Origin: Pseudomonas sichuanensis
Lineage (GTDB): Bacteria; Pseudomonadota; Gammaproteobacteria; Pseudomonadales; Pseudomonadaceae
Length of the DNA stretch: 64,000 bases
Assembly: GCF_003231305.1 (NCBI RefSeq)
Contig: NZ_QKVM01000011.1
Coordinates: 54,270-118,269, forward strand
Direction: 5' to 3'
This document shows positions 8,846 to 17,739 of the stretch, in pieces. The translations under genes were made by a program, and so were the position numbers. Each line of letters starts with the position of its first letter. The stretch's first letter is position 1. The notes under the pieces were generated by a model, which worked only from the letters and a program-made list of their open reading frames with translations, had not been told where the DNA came from and searched no databases.

Positions 8846-9328
8846 TCAGAGCGCCTCTGTCGCAACGGGTTCGATGCAGTGCTGCCAGGCCCTGGTGAAG
8901 TCACGCAAGCGGCCCTGGGGGTTGAAGGTCTGGCGCCAGATACGCGCCAGCCCCAGCAGGTCGTCGGCGGCGGGTAGCGGGGTGGCTTGCTCCTCGATGA
9001 GCATCCAGGCAATGGCGGTGGCGTAACGCAGGTTGACCGTGAGTTCCAGGTGCGGCCCGCCGAGGAAGGCATGCTGGCTGGCCAGGCCACGGACCAGGCT
9101 GGCCAGTTCCGGGTCGCGGGCGAGGAACTGGTCCCACAGGCAGCGGTGGCGGTGCTCGGCAATGCGGTACAGGCCGTGGCCGCGCCTGTCGTGCAAGGCG
9201 GAGCCCAGTGCCGACTGGCTGGCGGCAACGCCCAGTAACAATGCTTCGGCGCTTTCGCAGTGGCGATTCAGGTAGATCAGCGTTGGCCGGATCACGTATC
9301 GACTCAACTCGTTCGCAGCGATGCCCAT
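8846..9328 (-). CDS. Conserved hypothetical protein
   Basis: The 160-residue product is soluble and helical with no signal peptide. It reads NELSRYVIRPTLIYLNRHCE near the start and has ASQHAFLGGPHLEL in the middle. The layout (RPTL.YL, then SAEALLLGVAASQSALG, then a run of paired helices) recalls small proteins of unknown function encoded by phages, but I cannot confirm this. It is the only gene in its short unit and no clear partner is adjacent. Confidence 0.6.
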   Translation of the reverse strand: MGIAANELSRYVIRPTLIYLNRHCESAEALLLGVAASQSALGSALHDRRGHGLYRIAEHRHRCLWDQFLARDPELASLVRGLASQHAFLGGPHLELTVNLRYATAIAWMLIEEQATPLPAADDLLGLARIWRQTFNPQGRLRDFTRAWQHCIEPVATEAL

Positions 9329-9573
9329 GGTGCCCTCGAACAGATCAGGACCGACGGGCGCTGGAGCTTGGCAGCTGGTGAGTGGTCAGGCCCGTCGGAA
9401 GCGACCACGGCCGCTCGAGTTGAAGTGTAGTGTGATAAGCATGGTGTAAAGGGCTGTTTTTAAATCGATTGCTGCCTGAGGTCGCGGGGCATATGCCCGC
9501 TGGCAATTAAGCCAAGAACCTTCAGGCAGCTTGCATGGGCATGGATTCATGGCATGAATCGCGCGCCATTCAT

Positions 9574-9798
9574 TCATGCAACCAGCGACTGGCGGGTGCG
9601 CTCGATCACTGCCTGCAAGGGCTCGGCACGGGTGTACTGTTCCGGGTACAGGCGCTCGGAGTGGCAAGCGACGCCATATTCGTCGACCAGGGTAAAGCTG
9701 AAGCTACCCTTGCGGGGCGCGACGATCAGGCACTTCAGTGGAGCGAAGGCTTTGGAGAGGGTGCCAGCGGCAACCTGAATTTGATGATGGTTACTCAT
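9574..9798 (-). CDS. DUF3509-like small protein
   Basis: The 74-residue frame starts MSNHHQIQVAAGTLSKAF and contains RKGSFSFTLVDEYGVA and a C-terminal LQAVIERTRQSLVA helix. This matches the pattern of the Pseudomonas DUF3509 family (AF.P, GS..LTL.D..G, VI..I...L). The ATG at 9798 was chosen because upstream residues do not fit the family. Function is unknown. Confidence 0.65.
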   Translation of the reverse strand: MSNHHQIQVAAGTLSKAFAPLKCLIVAPRKGSFSFTLVDEYGVACHSERLYPEQYTRAEPLQAVIERTRQSLVA

Positions 9799-10740
9799 AT
9801 TGTTGGATGTTCCTGCGTAAGACACGGGGTTTGATCCGTGCACAATAGAAACGTTCCAGTGACGTCTTTATTAAGGAGACGCAGAACCTGACTGGAACAG
9901 GGCAGCCAGAGTGGCGCAAGCAAAGGTGGGCGCTGGGCTGACTGGTAGGTACGACAAAAGGCAGGCAGCACACCGGGGCCAGGGTTCGAGGCACCGGGGA
10001 AGATCCTGATCAATCTGAGACGTGATTCGTGCTTGAGCAGCGTTGGCTGCCAAGTGGATCATCGAATGGGCCGGTCCTGATGGGGCATTGCCTGCTCGTG
10101 GTCGAGGGCGCATGCGAGGACTGTGTGGCCGGAATTGACTTTCAGCTGGGTACTAACAGGGCGCACCCTACACGAATGGTTGAGGGTTTGCAAGTATTCA
10201 GTTGTTTTCAGCGAAGCCGGCCATTATGTCGATTCTTGTCGGTGCTGTGAAGAGGGGAACTGCCCCGTCGAATGCCTGGATGGCCTGTTTTCGAGCACGC
10301 CCATGCCGTTTGATGGTGCACTTGTACACATTTGAGACAGTGCCTGTTAGCCACGTGCAACAGGCTGCAAACGCTTCGCCAATGACTTGACTGCGAGCTT
10401 AAGTCAATGAAAAAAAACACTAATTTTTACTGGTGAAAAAATCGACAGTTTGACTGTAAGCCCCGGTTCATAGGGGTTTGCGGGCTTCTCGAGGGGGTTG
10501 TCCACCGAGTTATCCACAGCTTCTGTGGATTGTCCCGAGCACTTGCTCTAGCACGGGCGTGCCAGCAGTTTCATCAAGTGTCCGACAATCGGGGTGGTGC
10601 TGCGGGGGTGGAGATACGCCTCGCAAAAACGTCAAGAAAAAAACATGAAAAAAAATCGATCTTGGCCAAAAGTCTGCCGGGCCGTGGCGAAAAAAAAAGA
10701 GTAGAGTGGCGCGCCTCTTGAGTCACCTACGCTGTCGGTC
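9799..10740. other. Long apparently non-coding gap
   Basis: About 940 bases hold no frame that looks like a gene; the short ORFs here have unlikely compositions. The right third (10400-10740) is clearly richer in A/T than its surroundings. It contains an ACAGT-TTG-ACTGT hairpin near 10445, an AAGCCC...GGGCTT inverted repeat (10458-10487) and a DnaA-box palindrome at 10510-10530. A small RNA or a regulatory region is possible. Confidence 0.5.
10510..10530. promoter_or_regulatory. Inverted DnaA-box pair
   Basis: A consensus DnaA box TTATCCACA (10510-10518) is followed after 5 bases by TGTGGAT (10524-10530), forming inverted 7-bp arms. A second, perfect version of the same arrangement, also with a 5-base spacer, lies at 42357-42381. 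Confidence 0.5.
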
Positions 10741-11154
10741 ATGAAGTTTCGCGGTAAACACCTCGCCAGTTCGGATGCATCGTTGCCCCCCAAAAAACAC
10801 TTTTCCCTGAAAGTTGCCTTGTGGCTGCTCGACAGCCCGCGCCTGGGCGACAAGCCCAGCGTCAAGCACCTGGCCGGGCGTATGCTCAAACAGCCGGCCC
10901 GCCAGGGCGTGGTGGTGGCCCAGAGCCGCCTGGGGCAGATGCTGTGCCGCGATTGCGGCAACGCCCGCGACCGGCGCATCGGCCACGAGCTGCTGCGCCA
11001 GGCTGCACGTGCCGGTGATCGCCGCGCACAGCTGGAGTACGGGCGTGCATGCCAGGCCCAGGAGCCCGAGCAGGCACGTTACTGGCTGGAGCTGGCGGCG
11101 GGGCAGGGCTCACAGGAGGCGCGGCGGTTGTTGCGCCAGTGGGGCGACAGCTGA
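10741..11154 (+). CDS. Sel1-repeat protein
   Basis: The 137-residue product has helical pairs of the Sel1/TPR type in its second half, for example GHELLRQAARAGDRRAQLEYG and ARYWLELAAGQGSQEARRLL, with the A..G...A spacing of Sel1 repeats. The N-terminus is basic and hydrophilic with no signal peptide. Such repeats mediate protein-protein contact; the partner is unknown. A single REP follows before rmuC. Confidence 0.8.
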   Translation: MKFRGKHLASSDASLPPKKHFSLKVALWLLDSPRLGDKPSVKHLAGRMLKQPARQGVVVAQSRLGQMLCRDCGNARDRRIGHELLRQAARAGDRRAQLEYGRACQAQEPEQARYWLELAAGQGSQEARRLLRQWGDS

Positions 11155-11168
11155 TCGCGCTGCGCACC

Positions 11169-11198
11169 GTGGGAGCGGGCTTGCCCCGCGATGAGGCC
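11169..11198. repeat. Single REP unit
   Basis: One 30-base unit with the core GTGGGAGCGGGCTTGCCCCG matches the right-hand arm at 3479-3508 exactly. No inverted partner is present. Confidence 0.9.
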
Positions 11199-11265
11199 TC
11201 GCAGGCAACCTGACCAAGCTGCTGATAAGCTGCGCAGCATTCGCAAAAGATCGTTCGGGGTGACC

Positions 11266-12738
11266 ATGGCAGTGGATCTGACCAGCATTCTGCTGGGGTT
11301 GGTGGCGGGTGCCTTGCCCTGCCTGGGATGGGTCATGCAGGTTCAGCGCCGCCAGGGTGCCCGGGACGCTGAGCGGGCCTTGCTCGAAGAGCGCCTGAGC
11401 AGTGCCCAGATGGCCCAGGAAGGCCTGCAGGCCCAGCTCGACGCCGGCCGTGACGAGATCAGCGACCTGAGCGAAGCCAACACCGTCAAGCAGGCCCAGT
11501 TGGCCGCCCAGGGGCGTGAGCTGGAGCTGTTGCAGATCGACCGCGACAACGCCCGCGACGCCGCCCACGCCTGGAGCCTGGAACGTGCCAACCGTGAAGC
11601 CGAGCTGCGCCGCTTCGAAGCGCAGGCGGCTCGCCTGGAGGCCGAGCTGCGCGAGCAGCAGGAAAGCCACCAGCAGCGCCTGGAAGACCTGCAGCAAGCG
11701 CGTGACACCCTGCGCGCCCAGTTCGCCGAAATGGCCACGAAGATCTTCGACGAGCGCGAGCAGCGCTTCGCCCAGACCAGCCAGCAGCAAATGGGCCAGT
11801 TGCTCGACCCGCTCAAGGAACGCATCCAGGCGTTCGAAAAACGCGTCGAGGAAAGTTACCAGCAGGAGGCGCGCGAGCGCTTCTCGCTGGGCAAGGAGCT
11901 CGAGCGCCTGCAGCAGCTCAATCTGCGCCTGTCCGACGAAGCCACCAACCTCACCCAGGCGCTCAAGGGCCAGAAAACCCAGGGCAACTGGGGCGAGCTG
12001 ATCCTCGAGCGGGTACTGGAGCACGCGGGCCTGGAAAAGGGCCGCGAATACCAGACCCAGGTCAGCCTCAAGAGCGCCGATGGCGAGCGTTTCCAGCCCG
12101 ACGTGCTGATCATGCTGCCGGGCGACAAGCAGGTGGTGGTCGATGCCAAGGTCAGCCTGACCGCCTACCAGCAGTTCGTCAGCAACAACGACGAAGCCGC
12201 GCTCAAGCAGCATGTGCTGTCGCTGCGCAACCACGTCAAAGGCCTGTCGAGCAAGGATTACAACCGCCTCGATGGCCTGCACAGCCTCGATTTCGTGCTG
12301 CTGTTCGTGCCGATCGAGGCGGCGTTCTCGGCGGCGCTGCAGGCCGAGCCGAACCTGTTCCAGGAGGCTTTCGACCGGCAGATCGTGATCGTCAGCCCGA
12401 CCACTCTGCTGGCCACCCTGCGGGTGATCGACAGCCTGTGGAAACAGGAGCGGCAAACCCAGAACGCCCGCGAGATCGCCGAGCGCGCCGGCTGGCTGTA
12501 CGACAAGTTCGTGCTGTTCATCCAGGACCTGGACGAGCTCGGCACCCGCCTGCAACAGGTCGACAAGGCCTACGCCGCAGCGCGCAACAAACTCTGCGAA
12601 GGGCGCGGCAACCTGGTCAGCCGCAGCGAGCAGCTCAAGCTGCTCGGCGCCCGGGCCAGCAAGAGCCTGCCGGCCGAATTGATCGAGCGCGCCCTGAGCG
12701 ACGAAGCCGTTACTGAACCAGGCTCAGATGCCGATTGA
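11266..12738 (+). CDS. rmuC: DNA recombination protein RmuC
   Basis: The 490-residue protein starts with a membrane-anchoring helix (MAVDLTSILLGLVAGALP), then a long coiled coil rich in Glu, Gln and Arg to about residue 170, then the RmuC domain. That domain includes QGNWGELILERVLEHAGL and PDVLIMLPGDKQVVVDAKVSL, which resembles a nuclease-fold active site with D and E-x-K-like residues. RmuC limits short-inversion recombination in E. coli. The ATG at 11266 avoids reading through the REP. Its 3' end overlaps the convergent sensor kinase by 29 bases. Confidence 0.94.
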   Translation: MAVDLTSILLGLVAGALPCLGWVMQVQRRQGARDAERALLEERLSSAQMAQEGLQAQLDAGRDEISDLSEANTVKQAQLAAQGRELELLQIDRDNARDAAHAWSLERANREAELRRFEAQAARLEAELREQQESHQQRLEDLQQARDTLRAQFAEMATKIFDEREQRFAQTSQQQMGQLLDPLKERIQAFEKRVEESYQQEARERFSLGKELERLQQLNLRLSDEATNLTQALKGQKTQGNWGELILERVLEHAGLEKGREYQTQVSLKSADGERFQPDVLIMLPGDKQVVVDAKVSLTAYQQFVSNNDEAALKQHVLSLRNHVKGLSSKDYNRLDGLHSLDFVLLFVPIEAAFSAALQAEPNLFQEAFDRQIVIVSPTTLLATLRVIDSLWKQERQTQNAREIAERAGWLYDKFVLFIQDLDELGTRLQQVDKAYAAARNKLCEGRGNLVSRSEQLKLLGARASKSLPAELIERALSDEAVTEPGSDAD

Positions 12739-15700
12739 GCAGGGCGCGCAGCGCTGCGGGCTTGACCGGTTTTGCCAGGTAGTCCAGGCCGGCGGCATGG
12801 ACCATGGCGATGGTCTCGTTGCGCCCGTCGGCACTGATCACCACACCCGGTACCGGCTCGCCCAGGCGCGCCCGTAGCCAGCCCATCAGCCCGGTGCCGG
12901 TCTCGCCATCGTCCAGGTGGTAGTCCACCAGCGCCAGGTGCGGGCGCAGCCCCTTGGTCAGCAGCGCCTCGCATTCGGCCTGGTTGCGGGCGGTCCACAC
13001 CTGGCAGCCCCAGCGGCTGAGCAAGCTGTTCATGCCGATCAGGATGCTGTCTTCGTTGTCCACGCACAGCACCTGCAGCCCGGCCAGCGGCTGGCCTGGC
13101 TGCTCCATCGGTGCCGGCGCCGCCGGTGCGGCGCTGCGGGCAATCGGCACGCAGACACGGAACACGCTGCCCTTGCCCGGCCAGGAGCGGACTTCCAACT
13201 GATGGCCAAGCACCCGGCACAAACCGTCGGCAATCGCCAGGCCCAGGCCCAGGCCTTTTTCGGCGCGGGTCTGGTGACTGTCCAGGCGTTTGAATTCCTG
13301 GAAGATCACCGCCAGCTTGTCGTCGGCGATGCCCGGGCCACGGTCCCACACCTCCAGCCACAGCCGCTCGCCCTGGCGCCGCACGCCCAGCAGGATCGGG
13401 CCCTTGCCATAGCGCAGGGCGTTGGTGAGGAAGTTTTGCAGTACCCGGCGCAGCAGCTTCATGTCGCTGTCCACCCGCAGGCGGCTGCCGCGCAGGCGGA
13501 ACGCCAGGCCTTTTTCGGCGGCCAGCAGCTTGAACTCGGCACCGAGGGTGTCGAACAGCTCGTTGAGGGCAAAGGCTTTGACGTCGGGGGTGACCTTGCC
13601 GTTTTCCAGGCGCGAGATGTCCAGCAGGTCGCTGATCAGCTCTTCGGCCGAGCGCAGCGAGCTGTCCATGTGCTGCACCAGTTGCCGGGCTTCGTCGTTC
13701 ATGCCCTCGGCCTGCTGCGACAGCGCGGCGGAGAACAGCCGCGCGGCATTCAGCGGCTGCATCAGGTCGTGGCTGACGGCAGCGAGGAAACGGGTCTTGG
13801 ACTGGCTGACGGCCTCGGCGCGGCTCTTGGCCTCGGTGAGCGCCTGGTTGAGCTGCGACAGCTCGTGGGTACGCTCGGCCACCCGCTGCTCCAGGCCTTC
13901 GTTGGCGTCACGCAGGGCCTGCTCGGCTTCGCGGAACGGGGTGATGTCGGTGAAGCTCATGACGAAACCGCCGCCGGGCATCGGGTTGCCGATCAGCTCG
14001 ATCACCCGGCCATTGGGGAACAGCCGCTCGGAGGAGTGCGCACGGCCTTGGCGCATCCAGTGCAGGCGCCGAGCCACATGGACCTGCGCCTCGCCCGGGC
14101 CGCACAGGCCACGCTCGGCGTTGTAGCGGATGATGTCGGCGATCGGCCGGCCGACGCTGATCAGCCCGTCAGGGTAGTTGAACAGCTCCAGGTAGCGCCG
14201 GTTCCAGGCCACCAGGTGCAGGTTCTGGTCGACCACGCTGATGCCCTGGTTGATGTTCTCGATGGCGCCCTGCAGCAGCGCACGGTTGAACTGCAGCACC
14301 TCGCTGGCCTCGTCGGCGATGCGCACCACATCCTCGAGCTGCATCTCGCGGCCTTCGATGGCCGCCTTGACCACTGCGCGGGTCGACGAGCTGCCGAGTA
14401 CCCCGGCGAGCAGGCGCTCGGTGTGTTCTATCCAGTCACCGTCGGCGTTCTGGTTGGGGTTGAAGCCCTTGCCCTGGCGGTAAGCGAAGCGGATGAAGCT
14501 CTGCCGGGCACGCTCTTCGCCCACGAAGCGCGCGGCCAGGTTGAGCAGGTCGTCGATCTGTACGGCCAGCAACGGTTTGCTGCTGGGGCGGGCGCTGGTC
14601 TGCTGGCCGATGAAGCGCCCGGCCTGCCAGTGCTCCGAGACCCGCGTGCGCGACAGGATCGAGACCCAGGCAAACAGGGTGAAGTTGCCCGCCAGCGACA
14701 GCACCACTCCTTGGGTGAGCGGGGTGATCGGCAGGTCCAGCGGGTTGCCGTGCAGCCAGGCCAGCCCCGGGAACAGCGACAGCGACCAGCCCAGGCTGTG
14801 GGCGGCGATCGGCAGTACCAGGGTGTAGAACCACAGGAAGATGCCGGCGGCCAGGCCTGCGAACACGCCGCGGCGGTTGGCCTGTTTCCAGTACAGCGCG
14901 CCGAGCATGGCCGGGGTGAGCTGGGTCACGGCGGCGAAGGCGATCTGGCCGATGGTCGCCAGGCTGGCGGTGGAACCGAGCAGGCGGTAGCTCACATAGG
15001 CCAGTAGCAGGATCACCACGATGGTCACCCGGCGCACCGAGAGCATCCAGTGGCGGAACGCTTCGAACGGCCGCTCGGCGTTGTTGCGGCGCAGCAGCCA
15101 GGGCAGCAGCATGTCGTTGGAGACCATGGTCGACAGCGCCACGGCCTCGACGATGACCATGCCGGTGGCCGCCGAGGCGCCACCGATGAAGGCCAGCAGC
15201 GCCAGGCTCGGGTGGGCTTCGGCCAACGGCAGGCTGATCACGAACGAGTCGGAGATCACCGTGCCCGGCAGCAGCATCTGCCCGGCCAGGGCGATGGGCA
15301 CGACGAACAGCGCGGCCAGGGCCAGGTACAGCGGGAACACCCAGCGTGCCAGGCGCATGTCCTGGGGCTCGATGTTCTCCACCACGGTGACGTGGAACTG
15401 CCGAGGCAGGCAGATGATCGCCATCATCGCCACGGCGGTCTGCACCACCATCGACGGCCAGTTGATGGTCTCCTGCCAGTAGCTTTCCAGGTGCACCGAC
15501 TGGCGCGCCTGGGTGAACAGGTCGTCGAAACCGTCGTACAGGTTGAACACCACGAAGGCGCCCACGGCGAGGAACGCCAGGAGCTTGACCAGCGACTCGA
15601 AGGCGATCGCCAGGACCATGCCACGGTGGTGCTCGGTGACGTCCAGGCTGCGCGTGCCGAACACGATGGCGAACAGCGCCAGCACCAGCGACACCACCAG

Positions 15701-16186
15701 CGCGGTGTCCTGCACCCGGCTGCCGGTGGCGTCGGCGTTGGCGCCGATCAGCAGGTTCACCCCCAGCACGATGCCCTTGAGCTGCAGGGCGATGTAGGGC
15801 AGCACCCCGACCAGGCAGATCAGCGCCACCACCACGGCGAGGGTTTGCGACTTGCCGTAGCGGGCGGCAATGAAGTCGGCGATCGAGGTGATGTTCTGCT
15901 GCTTGCTGATCAGCACCATCTTCTGCAGCACCCAGGGCGCGAAGATCAGCAGCAGCACCGGGCCCAGGTAGATCGGCAGGAACGCCCACAATTGCTCGGC
16001 GGCCTGGCCGACCGCGCCGAAGAAGGTCCAGCTGGTGCAGTACACCGCCAGCGACAGGCTGTACACCCAGGCACGCAGCTTCGGCGGCAACGGGGTGCTG
16101 CGGCGGTCGCCGTAGAAGGCGATGGCGAACATGATGGCCATATAGGCCAGGGCGACCACGGCGATCAGCCCGCTGGACAACGACAT
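12710..16186 (-). CDS. Sodium/solute symporter-type hybrid sensor histidine kinase
   Basis: This 1158-residue protein fuses a transporter to a two-component sensor. Residues 1 to about 490 form a multi-span SSS-family unit. A PAS domain follows (near 640-760), then a coiled coil, a HisKA domain with the phospho-acceptor His806 in FLAAVSHDLMQPLN, an ATPase domain (N box ILQNFLTNALRYG and G boxes DRGPGIAD and GLGLGLAIADGL), and a C-terminal receiver with Asp1088 in LALVDYHLDD. It belongs with the CbrA-like sensors of Pseudomonas but, unlike CbrA, ends in a receiver. No response regulator gene is adjacent. The stimulus is unknown. Confidence 0.92.
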   Translation of the reverse strand: MSLSSGLIAVVALAYMAIMFAIAFYGDRRSTPLPPKLRAWVYSLSLAVYCTSWTFFGAVGQAAEQLWAFLPIYLGPVLLLIFAPWVLQKMVLISKQQNITSIADFIAARYGKSQTLAVVVALICLVGVLPYIALQLKGIVLGVNLLIGANADATGSRVQDTALVVSLVLALFAIVFGTRSLDVTEHHRGMVLAIAFESLVKLLAFLAVGAFVVFNLYDGFDDLFTQARQSVHLESYWQETINWPSMVVQTAVAMMAIICLPRQFHVTVVENIEPQDMRLARWVFPLYLALAALFVVPIALAGQMLLPGTVISDSFVISLPLAEAHPSLALLAFIGGASAATGMVIVEAVALSTMVSNDMLLPWLLRRNNAERPFEAFRHWMLSVRRVTIVVILLLAYVSYRLLGSTASLATIGQIAFAAVTQLTPAMLGALYWKQANRRGVFAGLAAGIFLWFYTLVLPIAAHSLGWSLSLFPGLAWLHGNPLDLPITPLTQGVVLSLAGNFTLFAWVSILSRTRVSEHWQAGRFIGQQTSARPSSKPLLAVQIDDLLNLAARFVGEERARQSFIRFAYRQGKGFNPNQNADGDWIEHTERLLAGVLGSSSTRAVVKAAIEGREMQLEDVVRIADEASEVLQFNRALLQGAIENINQGISVVDQNLHLVAWNRRYLELFNYPDGLISVGRPIADIIRYNAERGLCGPGEAQVHVARRLHWMRQGRAHSSERLFPNGRVIELIGNPMPGGGFVMSFTDITPFREAEQALRDANEGLEQRVAERTHELSQLNQALTEAKSRAEAVSQSKTRFLAAVSHDLMQPLNAARLFSAALSQQAEGMNDEARQLVQHMDSSLRSAEELISDLLDISRLENGKVTPDVKAFALNELFDTLGAEFKLLAAEKGLAFRLRGSRLRVDSDMKLLRRVLQNFLTNALRYGKGPILLGVRRQGERLWLEVWDRGPGIADDKLAVIFQEFKRLDSHQTRAEKGLGLGLAIADGLCRVLGHQLEVRSWPGKGSVFRVCVPIARSAAPAAPAPMEQPGQPLAGLQVLCVDNEDSILIGMNSLLSRWGCQVWTARNQAECEALLTKGLRPHLALVDYHLDDGETGTGLMGWLRARLGEPVPGVVISADGRNETIAMVHAAGLDYLAKPVKPAALRALLNRHLSLVQ

Positions 16187-16293
16187 GCAAACTCCGGAGC
16201 AAAAAATGAAACGCGGTCACGATCAATCAGTCTGGCACGCAGGGGCGGGTTCGTCAGCGCCGACGTTGGTCGCAGTGGCAGGACGTCGCAGGT

Positions 16294-16376
16294 CCCATCG
16301 CGGGGCAAGCCCGCTCCCACAGGCTACATGCCAATACTGGATTCACTACGTGGGAGCGGGCTTGCCCCGCGATGGG
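16294..16376. repeat. REP inverted pair
   Basis: Arms 16294-16320 and 16350-16376 are reverse complements of 27 bases (CCCATCGCGGGGCAAGCCCG and onward) separated by 29 bases. It fills most of the space between the MFS stop and the sensor kinase promoter. Confidence 0.95.
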
Positions 16377-16389
16377 CCGGTACTGCCAG

Positions 16390-17580
16390 CTAAGTATGTT
16401 GGGCCCCACGCGTGCCCAACCAGTAGAACACCGCCGCCAGCAGCACCGACCCGATCAACAGATAGAACACCGCCGCTGGCGCCATGTACCCCAGGGCCAG
16501 GCCCACCAGCATCGGCCCCAGCCCCGCGCCCAGGTTGGAGAGGTTCTGCGCGCCGTAATAGATCCCACGCAGATGTTCCGGCGCGATCAGGTCGATGAAC
16601 ATGAATTCGGCGGGAATGACGATGATTTCGCCCAAGGTGAACACCAACATGGCCAGGCACCAGGCCAGTGCCGAGCCGGCCAGGGAAAACCCCAGCAGCC
16701 CAGCGACGAACATGGCCATGCCGGCCATCAGCCAGGGCATCAGGTGCTGGCGGGCTATGCGCCGGCCGATCAGGTACTGCAGGGCGATCACCGTGAGGGC
16801 GTTGGTGGTCACCAGGTAGCCCACCAGTCGCGCCACTTCGGCGGGGTCGTGGATGCTCACCACCAGGTACTGCGACAGGTAGGCGGTGAACTGCCCGAAC
16901 ACCACGGCACTGAGCACGCCGCCCAGGGTGAAGCACACCAAGCGCCGGTCGCGCAGCATGCCCAGGGCGACCTGGATGAAGCCTGTCGCCGGTGCGTCCT
17001 CACTCTGGCTCGACAGGCCGCGTTCGCCCAGGCGGTGATAAACCAGGCTCAGGCCCAGGCCAATCAGTGCCGACACCAGGAACGGCAGGTGGTCGTCGGC
17101 TTCGATCAACAGCACCCCGAGCATCGGCCCGGCGGCCCAGGCGACGTTGTTGAAGGTGTATTTGATGGCGAACACCTCGCCGCGCTGGTCTTCGGGCAGC
17201 AAGGCGCAGAACCCCGCCTTGGCGGCAATGTCGACCACGGTCTGGGCCAGGTTGGCCACCACCAGGAAACAGAAGAACAGCACTGCCGAGGTACTGGCCA
17301 CCATCCCCGCGATGGCCAGGGCGAACACCAGCGCGCTCGCCACGATCAGCGTGTGGCTGCGCAGGGTGTCGACCAGGTGCCCGCCATAGAGGCTCAGCAA
17401 CGATGCCAGGAACATCGCGCCACCGACCAGCAGCCCCGTCTGGCCAATCGACAGGGCCATGTGCGCAGACAGGTAAACCACCAGGTAGGGCAGGGTGATC
17501 GCCCGGGCCGTGGTCAGGGTGAAGGTGGTGAGCAGCAGCAGGCGGACGGCGGCAGGGTAGCTTTTAAGGGCGCGCAGCAT
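16390..17580 (-). CDS. MFS transporter
   Basis: The 396-residue protein has about 12 membrane spans and a motif-A like loop near GGHLVDTLRSHTLIVAS. The ATG at 17580 gives the start MLRALKSYPAAVRLLL; the frame extends 16 codons upstream but the added residues are hydrophilic and unlike a transporter. It faces away from the divergent TDT gene at 17740. Its substrate is not evident. Confidence 0.85.
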   Translation of the reverse strand: MLRALKSYPAAVRLLLLTTFTLTTARAITLPYLVVYLSAHMALSIGQTGLLVGGAMFLASLLSLYGGHLVDTLRSHTLIVASALVFALAIAGMVASTSAVLFFCFLVVANLAQTVVDIAAKAGFCALLPEDQRGEVFAIKYTFNNVAWAAGPMLGVLLIEADDHLPFLVSALIGLGLSLVYHRLGERGLSSQSEDAPATGFIQVALGMLRDRRLVCFTLGGVLSAVVFGQFTAYLSQYLVVSIHDPAEVARLVGYLVTTNALTVIALQYLIGRRIARQHLMPWLMAGMAMFVAGLLGFSLAGSALAWCLAMLVFTLGEIIVIPAEFMFIDLIAPEHLRGIYYGAQNLSNLGAGLGPMLVGLALGYMAPAAVFYLLIGSVLLAAVFYWLGTRGAQHT

Positions 17581-17739
17581 CGACGGATCCTTGTCTTTGT
17601 CAGCGGCCAAGCATATGCCAGCCGGCATGCAATGGGCTATATCTTTAAAATCGATAACAGATAGAGAAATTACCCGTTATATAGATATTCTTCAAAGGCA
17701 TAAGATAAATCCACCTTACACAAGGCCAGGAGACAGCCC

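Noticed and set aside
8835..8847. GAGAA-CGA-TTCTC palindrome as a Fur box
   Set aside because: It has only weak resemblance to the 19-bp Fur consensus and lies at the end of a gene rather than in a promoter.
10029..10250. 73-codon ORF in the long gap
   Set aside because: No ribosome-binding site, no family resemblance and unusual amino acid content; kept as non-coding.
12917..15007. 696-codon + strand ORF opposite the hybrid kinase
   Set aside because: It is the antisense mirror of a clear kinase; its composition (His/Gln/Arg-rich, no domain) is typical of shadow frames in GC-rich DNA.
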